The position numbers and the translations under genes are program-made. Under the pieces are notes generated by a model. That model did not search any database. It had not been told where the DNA came from and worked only from the letters and a program-made list of their open reading frames with translations. 64,000 nucleotides of DNA from Euzebya rosea (GTDB taxonomy: Bacteria > Actinomycetota > Nitriliruptoria > Euzebyales > Euzebyaceae), in contig NZ_PGDQ01000005.1 in assembly GCF_003073135.1 (NCBI RefSeq), positions 62,001-126,000 of the forward strand, given 5' to 3'. Shown one piece after another: positions 33,957 through 42,332 of this stretch (positions within the stretch are counted from its first letter, which is position 1; every line of letters begins with the position of its first letter).

Positions 33957-35960
33957 GTGTCGGACGTGATGAAGGTGTACGGACCGGGTGATGCCACCGC
34001 GGAGGTCCCCACCGGCACGACGGCGCAGGATGCCCTGAAGTCGCTCGGTGCGATCCGCGGCATGGTCGTCGCGGCCCGGGTCGACGGAACGATGGTCGAC
34101 CTGGACCGGGTGCTGGAGGACGGCGAGTCCGTCGAGCCGATCCCCGCGGACTCCGACGACGGGCGGTTCATCATCCGCCACTCCGCCGCCCACGTGATGG
34201 CCCAGGCCGTCACCGACCTGTGGCCGGGGACCAACTTCGGCATCGGCCCGCCGGTCGAGAACGGCTTCTACTACGACTTCGATCCCGAGGTGCCCTTCAC
34301 CGAGGAGGACCTGAAGAAGATCGAGGGCCGCATGGTCCAGATCGTCAAGGAGGACCAGCCGTTCGTGCGGGTCGAGGTGTCCACCGACGAGGCGCTGGCC
34401 GCCTTCGAGGGCAACCCCTACAAGGTCGAGATCATCACCGACGGCGAGGCCGCCGCCGACGACCCCACCGCCCCCGCCGGGGACTCCGGCATCACGATCT
34501 ACCGCAACGACAAGCCCGACGGCGGCCACTGGCAGGACCTCTGCCGTGGCCCCCACGTGCCGACCACCAAGTGGATCCCGGCGTTCACCCTCCAGCGGGT
34601 CGCCGGTGCCTACTGGCGTGGTAGCGAGAAGAACAAGATGCTCCAGCGTGTCTACGGCACCGCCTGGGAGTCCAAGAAGGCCCTGAAGGCGTTCCTCCAC
34701 CAGCAGGAGGAGGCCCGAAAGCGCGACCACCGCAAGGTCGGCCGGGACCTGGACCTGTTCAGCTTCCCCGAGGAGCTCGGGCAGGGCCTGGCCGTGTGGC
34801 ATCCCAACGGGGCGATCGTCCGCCAGGAGATGGAGGACTACATCCGCGCGGAGGTCCGTCGTCGCGGCTACCAGCCGGTCTACACCCCCCACATCGGCAA
34901 GTCGCAGCTGTGGGAGACCTCCGGCCACCTCGACTTCTACGCCGACGGCATGTACCCGCCGATGGAGATGGACCCCTCCGGCGACGGCGCGGGGACCAAC
35001 TACTACCCCAAGCCGATGAACTGCCCGTTCCACGTGCTGGTCTACCGGTCCCAGCAGCGGTCCTACCGTGACCTGCCGCTGCGCCTCGCCGAGCTCGGGA
35101 CGGTGTACCGCTACGAGAAGTCCGGCACCGTGCACGGCCTGCTGCGGGCCCGCGGGTTCACCCAGGACGACTCCCACATCTTCTGCACCGCCGACCAGGT
35201 CGTCGCCGAGGCCCGGGGCTGCATGGAGTTCGCGCTCGACGTCCTGCGGGCCTTCGGGTTCGACACCCCCTCGCGGATCGCCCTGTCGACCCGGCCGGCC
35301 AAGGCCGAGACCGTCGGCACCGACGAGGGCTGGGCCCACGCGGAGAAGGCGCTGGAGCAGGCCCTGGAGGAGATCGGCCTGGACTACGTGGTCGACGAGG
35401 GCGAAGGCGCCTTCTACGGCCCCAAGATCGACGTGCAGGTCACCGACGCCATCGGTCGGGCCTGGCAGCTGTCGACCATCCAGATCGACTTCAACCTGCC
35501 CGAACGGTTCGACCTGAGCTACACCAACGACAGCGGCGAGTCCGAGCGGCCCTTCATGGTCCACCGGGCCCTGTACGGCTCGCTCGACCGGTTCTTCGGG
35601 GTCCTCACCGAGCACTTCAACGGGGCGTTCCCGACCTGGCTGGCCCCCACCCAGGCCGTGGTCATCCCGATCAGCGACGCGCACCTGCACTACGCCGCCG
35701 AGGTCGAGGCCTACCTGATCGGCACCGGTCGTCGAGCGATGGTCGACACCAGCGACGAGACGATGGGCGCCAAGATCCGCAAGCACCAGGCGAACAAGGT
35801 GCCGTACATGCTGATCGTCGGCGAGCAGGAGGCTGCGGACCGCACCGTCGCCATCCGGCCGCGCTACGGTGACCAGCGCAAGGGCGTGCCCCTCGACGAC
35901 TTCGCCGAGGAGCTGTCGCTGGAGGTCGCCGAGAAGCGCGTGGGCCCGCAGCCCGAGTGA
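33957..35960 (+). CDS. thrS: Threonyl-tRNA synthetase
   Basis: The 667-residue class II synthetase has an N-terminal TGS domain (1-60), the editing domain with HSAAH at 75-79, the catalytic core from about residue 250 with zinc ligand C356 in KPMNCPFHVL and class II motif 2 RYEKSGTVHGLLRARGF, and an anticodon-binding domain from about 560. GTG 33957 is the first start of the TGS domain. It opens a block whose order matches the mycobacterial thrS-HIT-pgsA-pimA region. No T-box leader is seen. Confidence 0.97.
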   Translation: MSDVMKVYGPGDATAEVPTGTTAQDALKSLGAIRGMVVAARVDGTMVDLDRVLEDGESVEPIPADSDDGRFIIRHSAAHVMAQAVTDLWPGTNFGIGPPVENGFYYDFDPEVPFTEEDLKKIEGRMVQIVKEDQPFVRVEVSTDEALAAFEGNPYKVEIITDGEAAADDPTAPAGDSGITIYRNDKPDGGHWQDLCRGPHVPTTKWIPAFTLQRVAGAYWRGSEKNKMLQRVYGTAWESKKALKAFLHQQEEARKRDHRKVGRDLDLFSFPEELGQGLAVWHPNGAIVRQEMEDYIRAEVRRRGYQPVYTPHIGKSQLWETSGHLDFYADGMYPPMEMDPSGDGAGTNYYPKPMNCPFHVLVYRSQQRSYRDLPLRLAELGTVYRYEKSGTVHGLLRARGFTQDDSHIFCTADQVVAEARGCMEFALDVLRAFGFDTPSRIALSTRPAKAETVGTDEGWAHAEKALEQALEEIGLDYVVDEGEGAFYGPKIDVQVTDAIGRAWQLSTIQIDFNLPERFDLSYTNDSGESERPFMVHRALYGSLDRFFGVLTEHFNGAFPTWLAPTQAVVIPISDAHLHYAAEVEAYLIGTGRRAMVDTSDETMGAKIRKHQANKVPYMLIVGEQEAADRTVAIRPRYGDQRKGVPLDDFAEELSLEVAEKRVGPQPE

Positions 35961-35990
35961 CGCTGCCGGCCCGGCCGAGGGGTTGAGGAC

Positions 35991-36983
35991 ATGCACTGGA
36001 GATGGGTCGTCCTCGTGCTGTGCCTCGCCGTGGCCGCTGCCGCGTGCAGCGGGACCAGCAGCGAGTCCGGTGACGTCGAGTCCGGGGCCAGCGTCGACGC
36101 CGGTCAGTGGGAGCAGCGGCTGGCGCTGCTGCCCCTGATCGATCCCGCCGAGGAGTCCGTCGAGGTCACCATGGGGGACCTCGCCGCGGCGGCGGAGCTG
36201 GCCGGGGTCGAGTGGCCCGCGTCGGGTGGGGACCCGACCGACAGCCTGGTCGCGCTCGCCGGCGTGGGCGCCGGTCCCGTGGCGGTGCCGCTGCCGCGGT
36301 TCGTGCAGACCCTCGGCGCCGCGCTGCTGGACGAGCTGCCCGCCGTCGCCGGGTGGAACCTGGACGAGCTCGACTGGGTCGTGCACGCCGCCGCCCCGCC
36401 GACCGAGACGACGGTCGGCGCCGGCCGCATCGACGTCGACGCGATGGCCGGTGTGCTGGGCGAGGACGGCCCGCCGTGGCGCCTCGGTGAGGGTGAGGAC
36501 CTCGAGCCCTCCCTCGAGGATCCCCACCCGCTGGACCAGCTGGGCCGTCCGGTGACCCTGACCGTCGTCGACGGCGTGCTGGGGCTCAGCACGGTGTCGA
36601 CGGGCATCGATGCGCTGTCCGGCACCGGGCCGACGATGGCCGACGTCGAGCCGGTCCGCCGCCTCGTGGCGCTGGCCGACGAACGCGGCTGCTACGGCGT
36701 CACGGTGTACGCCGACGATGTCGGCACGACGATGGTGTGCTCGCTGCCCGAGGTGGGAGAGGGGCCGCAGGTCGTGGCCGCCGCCGTCGGCATCGAGGAC
36801 CCCCGCGCCGAGGTGGCCCGCATCTCCGAGCTCGACTCCAGCGCCATCGCCGACAGCGTGACGGTCGTGGCCGACGGCGACCTCGTCGTCGTGGAGATCG
36901 ACGGCCGCGACGACCTCGGCGGCCGCATCGCCGTCGAGCTCCTGGCCCGCCTCGACCCGCTGGTCCCCGGCTTCGGCGGCTGA
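35991..36983 (+). CDS. Lipoprotein of unknown function
   Basis: The 330-residue protein has a signal sequence with lipobox AAAC and lipid-bearing C19, a Ser/Gly linker and a mature part with alternating strands and helices (PVTLTVVDGVLGLSTVSTG; GCYGVTVYADDVGTTMVC). Two Cys in the mature part could form a disulfide. It follows thrS by 30 bp and may be cotranscribed. No family was recognised. Confidence 0.78.
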   Translation: MHWRWVVLVLCLAVAAAACSGTSSESGDVESGASVDAGQWEQRLALLPLIDPAEESVEVTMGDLAAAAELAGVEWPASGGDPTDSLVALAGVGAGPVAVPLPRFVQTLGAALLDELPAVAGWNLDELDWVVHAAAPPTETTVGAGRIDVDAMAGVLGEDGPPWRLGEGEDLEPSLEDPHPLDQLGRPVTLTVVDGVLGLSTVSTGIDALSGTGPTMADVEPVRRLVALADERGCYGVTVYADDVGTTMVCSLPEVGEGPQVVAAAVGIEDPRAEVARISELDSSAIADSVTVVADGDLVVVEIDGRDDLGGRIAVELLARLDPLVPGFGG

Positions 36984-37413
36984 CCCTCCCTCGCCTGCCC
37001 CCCCCGGCCCCCCTCCCCGGATGGAATCGCCTCCGCCGGCGGTGGGAATCGCCTCCACCAGCACGGCCGCGTCGACCCGGATCGACCGCCGGAACAGCCC
37101 GCCCCCACGGCGGAATCGTCCCCACTCCCTGACGGATTCGTCCCCGGCGACGGCGACGCGACGCCGTTTCCGCAGGTCAGCGACGCCGGCCGTGACGGAA
37201 CCGTCCCCACCGGCCCGTCGCAGGGGCGGAAGTGGGTCAGGATCCGCCGACGGGGACATCCGACGGAATCGCCTCCACGCCACGACGGGATGCCCGATTC
37301 AGGAGGCGATTCCATCCGGTTGGGGAGAACGGCCACCCGGGGGAGGAGGGGGTGCCGCCCTCGAGGAGGGGAGGGGCTGCCTCGGGGTCGGCCGGGTCAG
37401 TAGGCTCTGCGTC
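36984..37413. other. 430-bp intergenic region holding a repeat element
   Basis: No gene is convincing here; plus-strand frames running through it are low-complexity Pro/Arg sequence. The region starts with a C-rich run, contains the 303-bp inverted-repeat element listed next, then a G-rich stretch with repeated GAGGAGGG, and ends with the TAGGCT -10 box (37401-37406) of the HIT gene. Confidence 0.75.
37017..37319. mobile_element. MITE-like non-coding element with 18-bp terminal inverted repeats
   Basis: CCGGATGGAATCGCCTCC at 37017-37034 is matched perfectly in inverse orientation at 37302-37319. Inside, the motif GGAATCGYCYCC or close variants recurs at 37023, 37045, 37112, 37134, 37197 and 37265, with an inverted copy at 37302. 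Distances are 22, 67, 22, 63 and 68 bp, close to multiples of 22. There is no transposase. No flanking target duplication was obvious. It may be a miniature element or a regulator-binding array. Confidence 0.5.
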
Positions 37414-37977
37414 GTGACGAGCGACCCCCACGGCACCGCACCCGACCGGACCGACCCGGACGCCGACCCGCTGGACCCGCGGATCGACCGGTACGACCGG
37501 CTGTGGACGCCGTGGCGGCTGGAGTACGTCACCGATCCCGACAGCTCCAGCAACGGCTGCCCGTTCTGCCTGGCCGACGAGCACGGCGACGACGAGCGGG
37601 TGATCCACCGGGGCGAGCACGCGTTCGTGCTGCTCAACGCCTACCCCTACAACCCCGGCCACGCGATGGTCATCCCCTACACCCACACCGACGACTACGC
37701 CGCGCTCAGCCACGACGAGGTCACCGAGATCGCGGCCCTCACCCAGCGCACCATCCGGGCGCTCAAGGCCGCCGCTGGCCCCCACGCGTTCAACGTCGGC
37801 ATGAACCTCGGGACCGTCGCCGGGGCGGGGATCGCCGACCACCTGCACCAGCACGTCGTCCCCCGTTGGGGCGGCGACACCAACTTCATGCCGGTCATCG
37901 GCCAGACACGCGTCCTCCCGCAGCTGATGGCCGACACCTACGCGATGCTCAAGCCCGCGTTCGACGCGGCCGAGTGA
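37414..37977 (+). CDS. HIT-family Ap4A phosphorylase-like protein
   Basis: The 187-residue histidine-triad protein has an N-terminal tail, DRLWTPWRLEYV, a zinc-type CPFC pair, LNAYPYNPGHAMVIPY and the triad HLHQHVVPRW. Its closest known relatives are the Ap4A phosphorylases next to pgsA in mycobacteria, where the gene also follows thrS. It would split diadenosine tetraphosphate. GTG 37414 lies 7 nt after TAGGCT and has no ribosome binding site. Its usual neighbour pgsA is 15.8 kb away because the galactoside locus intervenes. Confidence 0.88.
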   Translation: MTSDPHGTAPDRTDPDADPLDPRIDRYDRLWTPWRLEYVTDPDSSSNGCPFCLADEHGDDERVIHRGEHAFVLLNAYPYNPGHAMVIPYTHTDDYAALSHDEVTEIAALTQRTIRALKAAAGPHAFNVGMNLGTVAGAGIADHLHQHVVPRWGGDTNFMPVIGQTRVLPQLMADTYAMLKPAFDAAE

Positions 37978-38010
37978 CCCGGGGCACCCCGACCGCTGGC
38001 CACCGGTGAG

Positions 38011-38838
38011 CTAGCCGGACGTCCAGCGCAGGGTCGCGGTGCAACGGAACGACTCACCAGCCCTGACCACCCGCGGCTCGGCATGGTTGGCCTCGTCCGG
38101 CGGGCCCGACTGGGGTTCCACGCAGACCCCCTCGGGGTGTTCGGTGAAGACCACGACGTGGTCGAGGTCGCTGGTCACCTCGACCCGCCCGAGCCCGGGC
38201 CAGACGACCGCCGGGGTGGCGGACAGGTCGGTGAAGCAGTCGTCCCACGGCTCGGCGGACGGAGTCGTCCATCGGTGGGTCGGCAGCCCGTCGGTGTCGC
38301 GCTCGAGCATGCGTCCGGCCGCCAGCGCCACCCGAGCCCCGACCCCGTCGAGGTGGCGGACGAACCATGGGTGCCAGCCGACCGTCAACGGCATCGTCCG
38401 GTCGCCGGCGGTCACGGTCATCGACAGCGCCACCCCGTCCTCGACCGCGGTCACCGTCTGCTCGACCACCCCGCCGAAGGGCCATCCCTCCACGTCGCGA
38501 TCCGTCCGGGGTAGTTCCAGCCGCAGGTCCACCCGGTCGGCGTCGTGGCCCACCACCGTCCAGGGCATCAGGTAGCCCACGCCGTGCAGGGCATGGTCGC
38601 CGGCCGGGTGGGGCAGCCGCACCTGCTCGTCCTCCCACGCGATCAGCGCGTCGCGCACCCGGCCGGCCCAGGGGACCATCGGGTAGCAGCCCCAGTGGAT
38701 CGGCCCCCGCGACGGGTCCGGCCCGAGCAGCAGCTCGCGGCCATCGACCGACCACGACGCCAGGCGTCCGCCGGCCGCCGGGTCCACCACGACCCGCATG
38801 CGGCCCTGGACCAGGGTGAGGGGATCGGTGGCGGTCAC
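38011..38838 (-). CDS. galM: Aldose 1-epimerase (mutarotase)
   Basis: The 275-residue beta-sandwich protein has the family features: VDPAAGGRLASWSVDGRELL, NP-type sugar site HALHGVGYLMPW with the catalytic His, LTVGWHPWFVR and the late Glu in GVCVEPQSGPPD. It equilibrates alpha and beta forms of galactose released by the beta-galactosidase. Its GTG start overlaps the galK stop by 4 nt, so both are one operon on the minus strand. Confidence 0.9.
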   Translation of the reverse strand: MTATDPLTLVQGRMRVVVDPAAGGRLASWSVDGRELLLGPDPSRGPIHWGCYPMVPWAGRVRDALIAWEDEQVRLPHPAGDHALHGVGYLMPWTVVGHDADRVDLRLELPRTDRDVEGWPFGGVVEQTVTAVEDGVALSMTVTAGDRTMPLTVGWHPWFVRHLDGVGARVALAAGRMLERDTDGLPTHRWTTPSAEPWDDCFTDLSATPAVVWPGLGRVEVTSDLDHVVVFTEHPEGVCVEPQSGPPDEANHAEPRVVRAGESFRCTATLRWTSG

Positions 38839-39938
38839 GGCGTCAGGACGTCGGCGGCCTGCTCGGCCGCCCCGGCGCCCGGCCGGGTCAGGACGGTGCG
38901 GGCCCGCAGGTCGGGGTACGCCCGGCCGTAGGCGGACAGGGTCGCCTCGGCCACTGCGTCGGCCTCGTCGGCGTGGACCAGCCCGATCACCGCGCCACCG
39001 AAGCCACCGCCGGTCATGCGGCTGGCCAGCGCACCGTTGTCCTTCAGCAGGTCGACCAGCCGGTCGGTCTGGGGCACCGTCACCTCGAAGTCGTCGCGCA
39101 GGCTGGCGTGGCTGTCGGCGAACAACGTCGCGACCGTGCCCAGGTCGGCCGCCGCGAAGGCCGCGACGGTGGCCCGCACGCGGTCGTTCTCGGTCACCAC
39201 GTGCCGCAGCCTACGGGCCGGCACGTCGTCCATGCCAGCCGTCAAGGCCGCCAGCTCCGCAACTGCGACGTCCGCGGGACGCCGGCCGTCGAGGACGTGC
39301 AGGGACGCCCCCAGCTCGCGGGTACGGGTGGCGTAGCCCGACCCCTCCAGCTGCCGGGTGACCCCTGAGTCGATGATCAGCACCGCGATCCCGTCGGGCA
39401 GGGCCACGTCCTCGTGGGAGAGGTCGGCGCAGTCCAGCAGCAGGGCCGCACCGCTGCGCGACAGCACCGACGCGGCCTGGTCCAGCACGCCCGACGGCAC
39501 GCCGACGGCGGCGTGCTCGGCCCGGCGACACGCCCGGACGACCTCCACCGCCGGAAGGGCACGGTCGGCCGCGCGCAGCAGCGCAACCGCAACCGCAACC
39601 TCCAGCGCCGCAGACGACGACAGGCCGATCCCCTGGGGCAGCGTGGACGACACCGTCCCGACCACGCCCACCGGCGGGCGCCCGAGGGCATGCAGCTCGG
39701 CGGCGACGGCCGCGACGTACCGACCCCAGCCGTCGGACGGTGCCGAGGAGCCGTCCGCCGGGATGTCCACCGGCACCGGCGCGTCGGCGGAACGCAGCTG
39801 GACGCGGTCGCCGCCCACCTCGCCCTCCAGGCGCACGCCGACGTCGAGGGCCATCGGCAGCGCGAGGCCGTCGGTGTGGTCGGTGTGCTCACCGATCAGG
39901 TTCACCCGACCGGGGGCCCAGGCCGTCACCCGTCGCAC
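38835..39938 (-). CDS. galK: Galactokinase
   Basis: The 367-residue GHMP kinase phosphorylates galactose at C1. Signatures are APGRVNLIGEHTDHTDG near the start, the ATP loop LPQGIGLSSSAALEVAV, VPSGVLDQAASVL with the catalytic Asp, and MTGGGFGGAVIGLV near the end. GTG 39938 is supported by AAGGA 8 nt upstream. It diverges from the DeoR regulator; a direct-repeat operator lies between them. With galT and galM it forms three of the four Leloir steps. Confidence 0.93.
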   Translation of the reverse strand: MRRVTAWAPGRVNLIGEHTDHTDGLALPMALDVGVRLEGEVGGDRVQLRSADAPVPVDIPADGSSAPSDGWGRYVAAVAAELHALGRPPVGVVGTVSSTLPQGIGLSSSAALEVAVAVALLRAADRALPAVEVVRACRRAEHAAVGVPSGVLDQAASVLSRSGAALLLDCADLSHEDVALPDGIAVLIIDSGVTRQLEGSGYATRTRELGASLHVLDGRRPADVAVAELAALTAGMDDVPARRLRHVVTENDRVRATVAAFAAADLGTVATLFADSHASLRDDFEVTVPQTDRLVDLLKDNGALASRMTGGGFGGAVIGLVHADEADAVAEATLSAYGRAYPDLRARTVLTRPGAGAAEQAADVLTP

Positions 39939-39973
39939 GTTGCACGTCCTTTCGTTGGGGCGCGTAACGTAAG

Positions 39974-39994
39974 GTTTCACAACCCGTTCCACAA
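39974..39994. promoter_or_regulatory. Direct-repeat operator between galK and the DeoR gene
   Basis: GTTTCACAA and GTTCCACAA are spaced 12 bp apart on the plus strand. A minus-strand TTACGT next to them can serve as the galK -10 box. Repeats of this kind suit binding by the DeoR-type regulator encoded 51 bp away. Confidence 0.55.
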
Positions 39995-40044
39995 GCAGCC
40001 GGATGGGCTGTGCGGGCGACCCCACCACGACCGAGGAGGCGAGC

Positions 40045-40902
40045 ATGGGCAGCGACGGTGCCGAGCAGCCGGACGACCACGAACCGACCCCGGCGCGCAT
40101 CCGCCGTGACCGCACCGTCGGGTTGCTCCGCGAGCGCGAGTTCGTGCGCGTGGCCGACCTGGCCGAGGCGTTCAAGGTCAGCGAGGTCACCGTCCGCGGC
40201 GACCTCGACCACCTCGAGGACCGCGGCCTCCTCAAGCGCGTCCGAGGTGGCGCCGTTCCCCGGCCGATGGCCGAACCCGAGCGGACCTTCGAGGAGACCG
40301 CCACCACCGCGCAGCTGCAGAAGCGGGCCATCGCCGCCCGGGCCGTCGACATGGTCGAGCCCGGCGACTCCATCATCCTCGACGTCGGCACGACGACGAC
40401 CGCGATCGCCAAGGAGCTGGCCACCCGCGAGGACCTGACCGACGTCAGCGTCTTCACGTCCTCCATCACCATCGCCCTCGAGCTGGAGGTCGCCCACCCC
40501 CGCATCGCCGTCGTGGTGACCGGCGGCACGCTGCGCCCCAAGCAGCACTCGTTGGTCGAGCCGCTGGCCGGGCTGGTCCTGGAACACATCAACGCACGCC
40601 TGGCCTTCATCGGCTGCAACGGGGTCGACGTCACCGCCGGGGTGACCAACGTCAACCTGCCCGAGAGCACCGTCAAGCGCCGCATGATCCGGGCCGCCGC
40701 CCACCGCGTCGTCGTCGCCGACGGCACCAAGCTGGGACAGGTCGCCCTCGCCAAGGTGTGCGACCTCGACCACGTCGACCTCCTCATCACCGACGACCAG
40801 GCCCCGTCCGGGGTGGTCGCCGAGCTCCGCGCGACCGGACTCGCCGTCGACACCGTCGACGTCAGGGGGTCGCTGACCGCAGAAGGACGAGCCCACCGAT
40901 GA
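40045..40902 (+). CDS. DeoR-family sugar regulator
   Basis: The 285-residue protein has the DeoR helix-turn-helix (RDRTVGLLREREFVRVADLAEAFKVSEVTVRGDLDHLE) and a DeoR C-terminal effector domain of the ISOCOT fold with the DVGTTTTAIA and GCNGVD motifs. Such repressors sense phosphorylated sugars. ATG 40045 is supported by GAGGAGG upstream. It overlaps the alpha-galactosidase gene and faces galK, so it is the likely local repressor of both operons, perhaps released by galactose 1-phosphate or a related sugar phosphate (inference). Confidence 0.9.
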   Translation: MGSDGAEQPDDHEPTPARIRRDRTVGLLREREFVRVADLAEAFKVSEVTVRGDLDHLEDRGLLKRVRGGAVPRPMAEPERTFEETATTAQLQKRAIAARAVDMVEPGDSIILDVGTTTTAIAKELATREDLTDVSVFTSSITIALELEVAHPRIAVVVTGGTLRPKQHSLVEPLAGLVLEHINARLAFIGCNGVDVTAGVTNVNLPESTVKRRMIRAAAHRVVVADGTKLGQVALAKVCDLDHVDLLITDDQAPSGVVAELRATGLAVDTVDVRGSLTAEGRAHR

Positions 40903-42332
40903 CCAGCCAGACCCCCGCGCACCCCGAGACCACGACCGAGGGCTTCGTCGAGGTCGCGGAGATGCCGTGCACACCCGACCGCGCCGTCGTCTACGAGCAC
41001 GGCTGGCAGTCGTGGAGCCCCGCCGGCGTGCACCGGGCCACGGCCACCAGCCCCCGGCCCGCCCGTCCCCGCTGGCAGACCATGGCCTACCGACCCGAGA
41101 CCCCCGCACCGGACCACGGCATGCAGGGAGAGGGGTTGCTGGTCGTGCAGCCCGACCCCGACGGCCCCTCCACGATCATCGCCACCGACGACCCGCACCG
41201 ACGGATGCCGTCCATCCGGGCCACCGTCGACGGCGACCGGATCAGGGTCACCGCCAACGGCGAGGTCGCGATCACCGAGCACGACGGGGACATCCCCTCG
41301 GCCCTGGCCGCCTGGGGGGACGCCCTCGGCCGCCAGCTGGACGTCCGGATCCGTCCGCAGGCGCCCGGCTGGTGCTCCTGGTACTGCCACGGCCCCCACG
41401 TCACCGACGCCGACGTCGTCACCGCCGTCGACGCGGCCGTGGCCGCCGACCTGCCGATCGACGTCGTGCAGGTCGACGACGGCTACCAGGCCGACATCGG
41501 CGACTGGCTGGACCGCAACACCGCCGCCTTCCCCCGCCCGCTGTCGGCGCTGACCGCCCGGATCGCCGACGCGGGCATGGGCGCGGGCCTGTGGACCGCA
41601 CCGTTCTGCGTCGGGGCGAACTCCGCCCTGGCCCGCCAGCACCCCGACTGGCTGGTCGGCGGGGCCCTGGCCAGCGACGAGCACTGGGGCCAGCCGATCC
41701 GCGTCCTCGACGTCACCCATCCCGACGCCGCCGAGCACCTCGTCGAGCTGTTCTCGACGCTCCGGTCGTGGGGGTTCGACTACCACAAGATCGACTTCGT
41801 CTACGCCGGTGCCCTACCCGGCCGCCGCCACGCCGACATCGCCCCGCTGGACGCCTACGGCGAGGGGCTGCGCCTGATCCGCGAGGCCATCGGCCCCGAC
41901 GCCACCCTGCTCGGCTGCGGCGCCCCGCTGCTGCCGTCGGTGGGACGGGTGGACGCCATGCGCATCTCGCCCGACATCGACCCCGTCTGGGAGCCACCGC
42001 TCGGCGACGTCTCCCAGCCGTCGATGCAGGGTGCGCTGCAGGCCGGCCGGGCCCGCGCCTGGCAGCACGGCCGGCTGTGGATCAACGACCCCGACTGCGT
42101 CCTGGTCCGCGAGGAGGTCGGCCGGCGCGAGGAGTGGGCCGGCTACCTCGACGTCCTCGACGGCCTGGCGGTGTCCAGCGACCACCTCGACCGGCTCGAC
42201 GCGCGGGGCCTGGAGGTGACCCGCCACCTGCTGCGGACCAGCGACGGTACCCCCGCCCCGACATGGCAGCCCGACGTCGACGACGCCGACGCCGGCCGGC
42301 TCCGCGGCGAACCCGCAGGGGCGGTGGCCTGA
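40899..42332 (+). CDS. GH36-type alpha-galactosidase
   Basis: The 477-residue protein has the GH36/GH-D barrel: GWCSWYCHG, VVQVDDGYQADIGDW, the nucleophile Asp299 in HKIDFVYAG and the likely acid/base Asp359 in MRISPDIDPVW. The N-terminal sandwich is shorter than in large GH36 enzymes. No signal peptide is seen, so it acts in the cytosol on imported alpha-galactosides. ATG 40899 overlaps the DeoR stop, and the stop overlaps the next ATG; the three genes are coupled. Confidence 0.86.
   Translation: MTSQTPAHPETTTEGFVEVAEMPCTPDRAVVYEHGWQSWSPAGVHRATATSPRPARPRWQTMAYRPETPAPDHGMQGEGLLVVQPDPDGPSTIIATDDPHRRMPSIRATVDGDRIRVTANGEVAITEHDGDIPSALAAWGDALGRQLDVRIRPQAPGWCSWYCHGPHVTDADVVTAVDAAVAADLPIDVVQVDDGYQADIGDWLDRNTAAFPRPLSALTARIADAGMGAGLWTAPFCVGANSALARQHPDWLVGGALASDEHWGQPIRVLDVTHPDAAEHLVELFSTLRSWGFDYHKIDFVYAGALPGRRHADIAPLDAYGEGLRLIREAIGPDATLLGCGAPLLPSVGRVDAMRISPDIDPVWEPPLGDVSQPSMQGALQAGRARAWQHGRLWINDPDCVLVREEVGRREEWAGYLDVLDGLAVSSDHLDRLDARGLEVTRHLLRTSDGTPAPTWQPDVDDADAGRLRGEPAGAVA

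Noticed and set aside
32670-37283. A 1537-codon open frame on the minus strand
   Set aside because: It lies opposite the zinc-ribbon gene, thrS and a lipoprotein gene, all with clear family matches or signals. Long antisense frames are expected at this GC content.
40967-42331. In-frame extension of the beta-galactosidase upstream of 42332
   Set aside because: The extension lies over the alpha-galactosidase gene and is Arg-rich noise; GH42 proteins start at the ATG at 42332.
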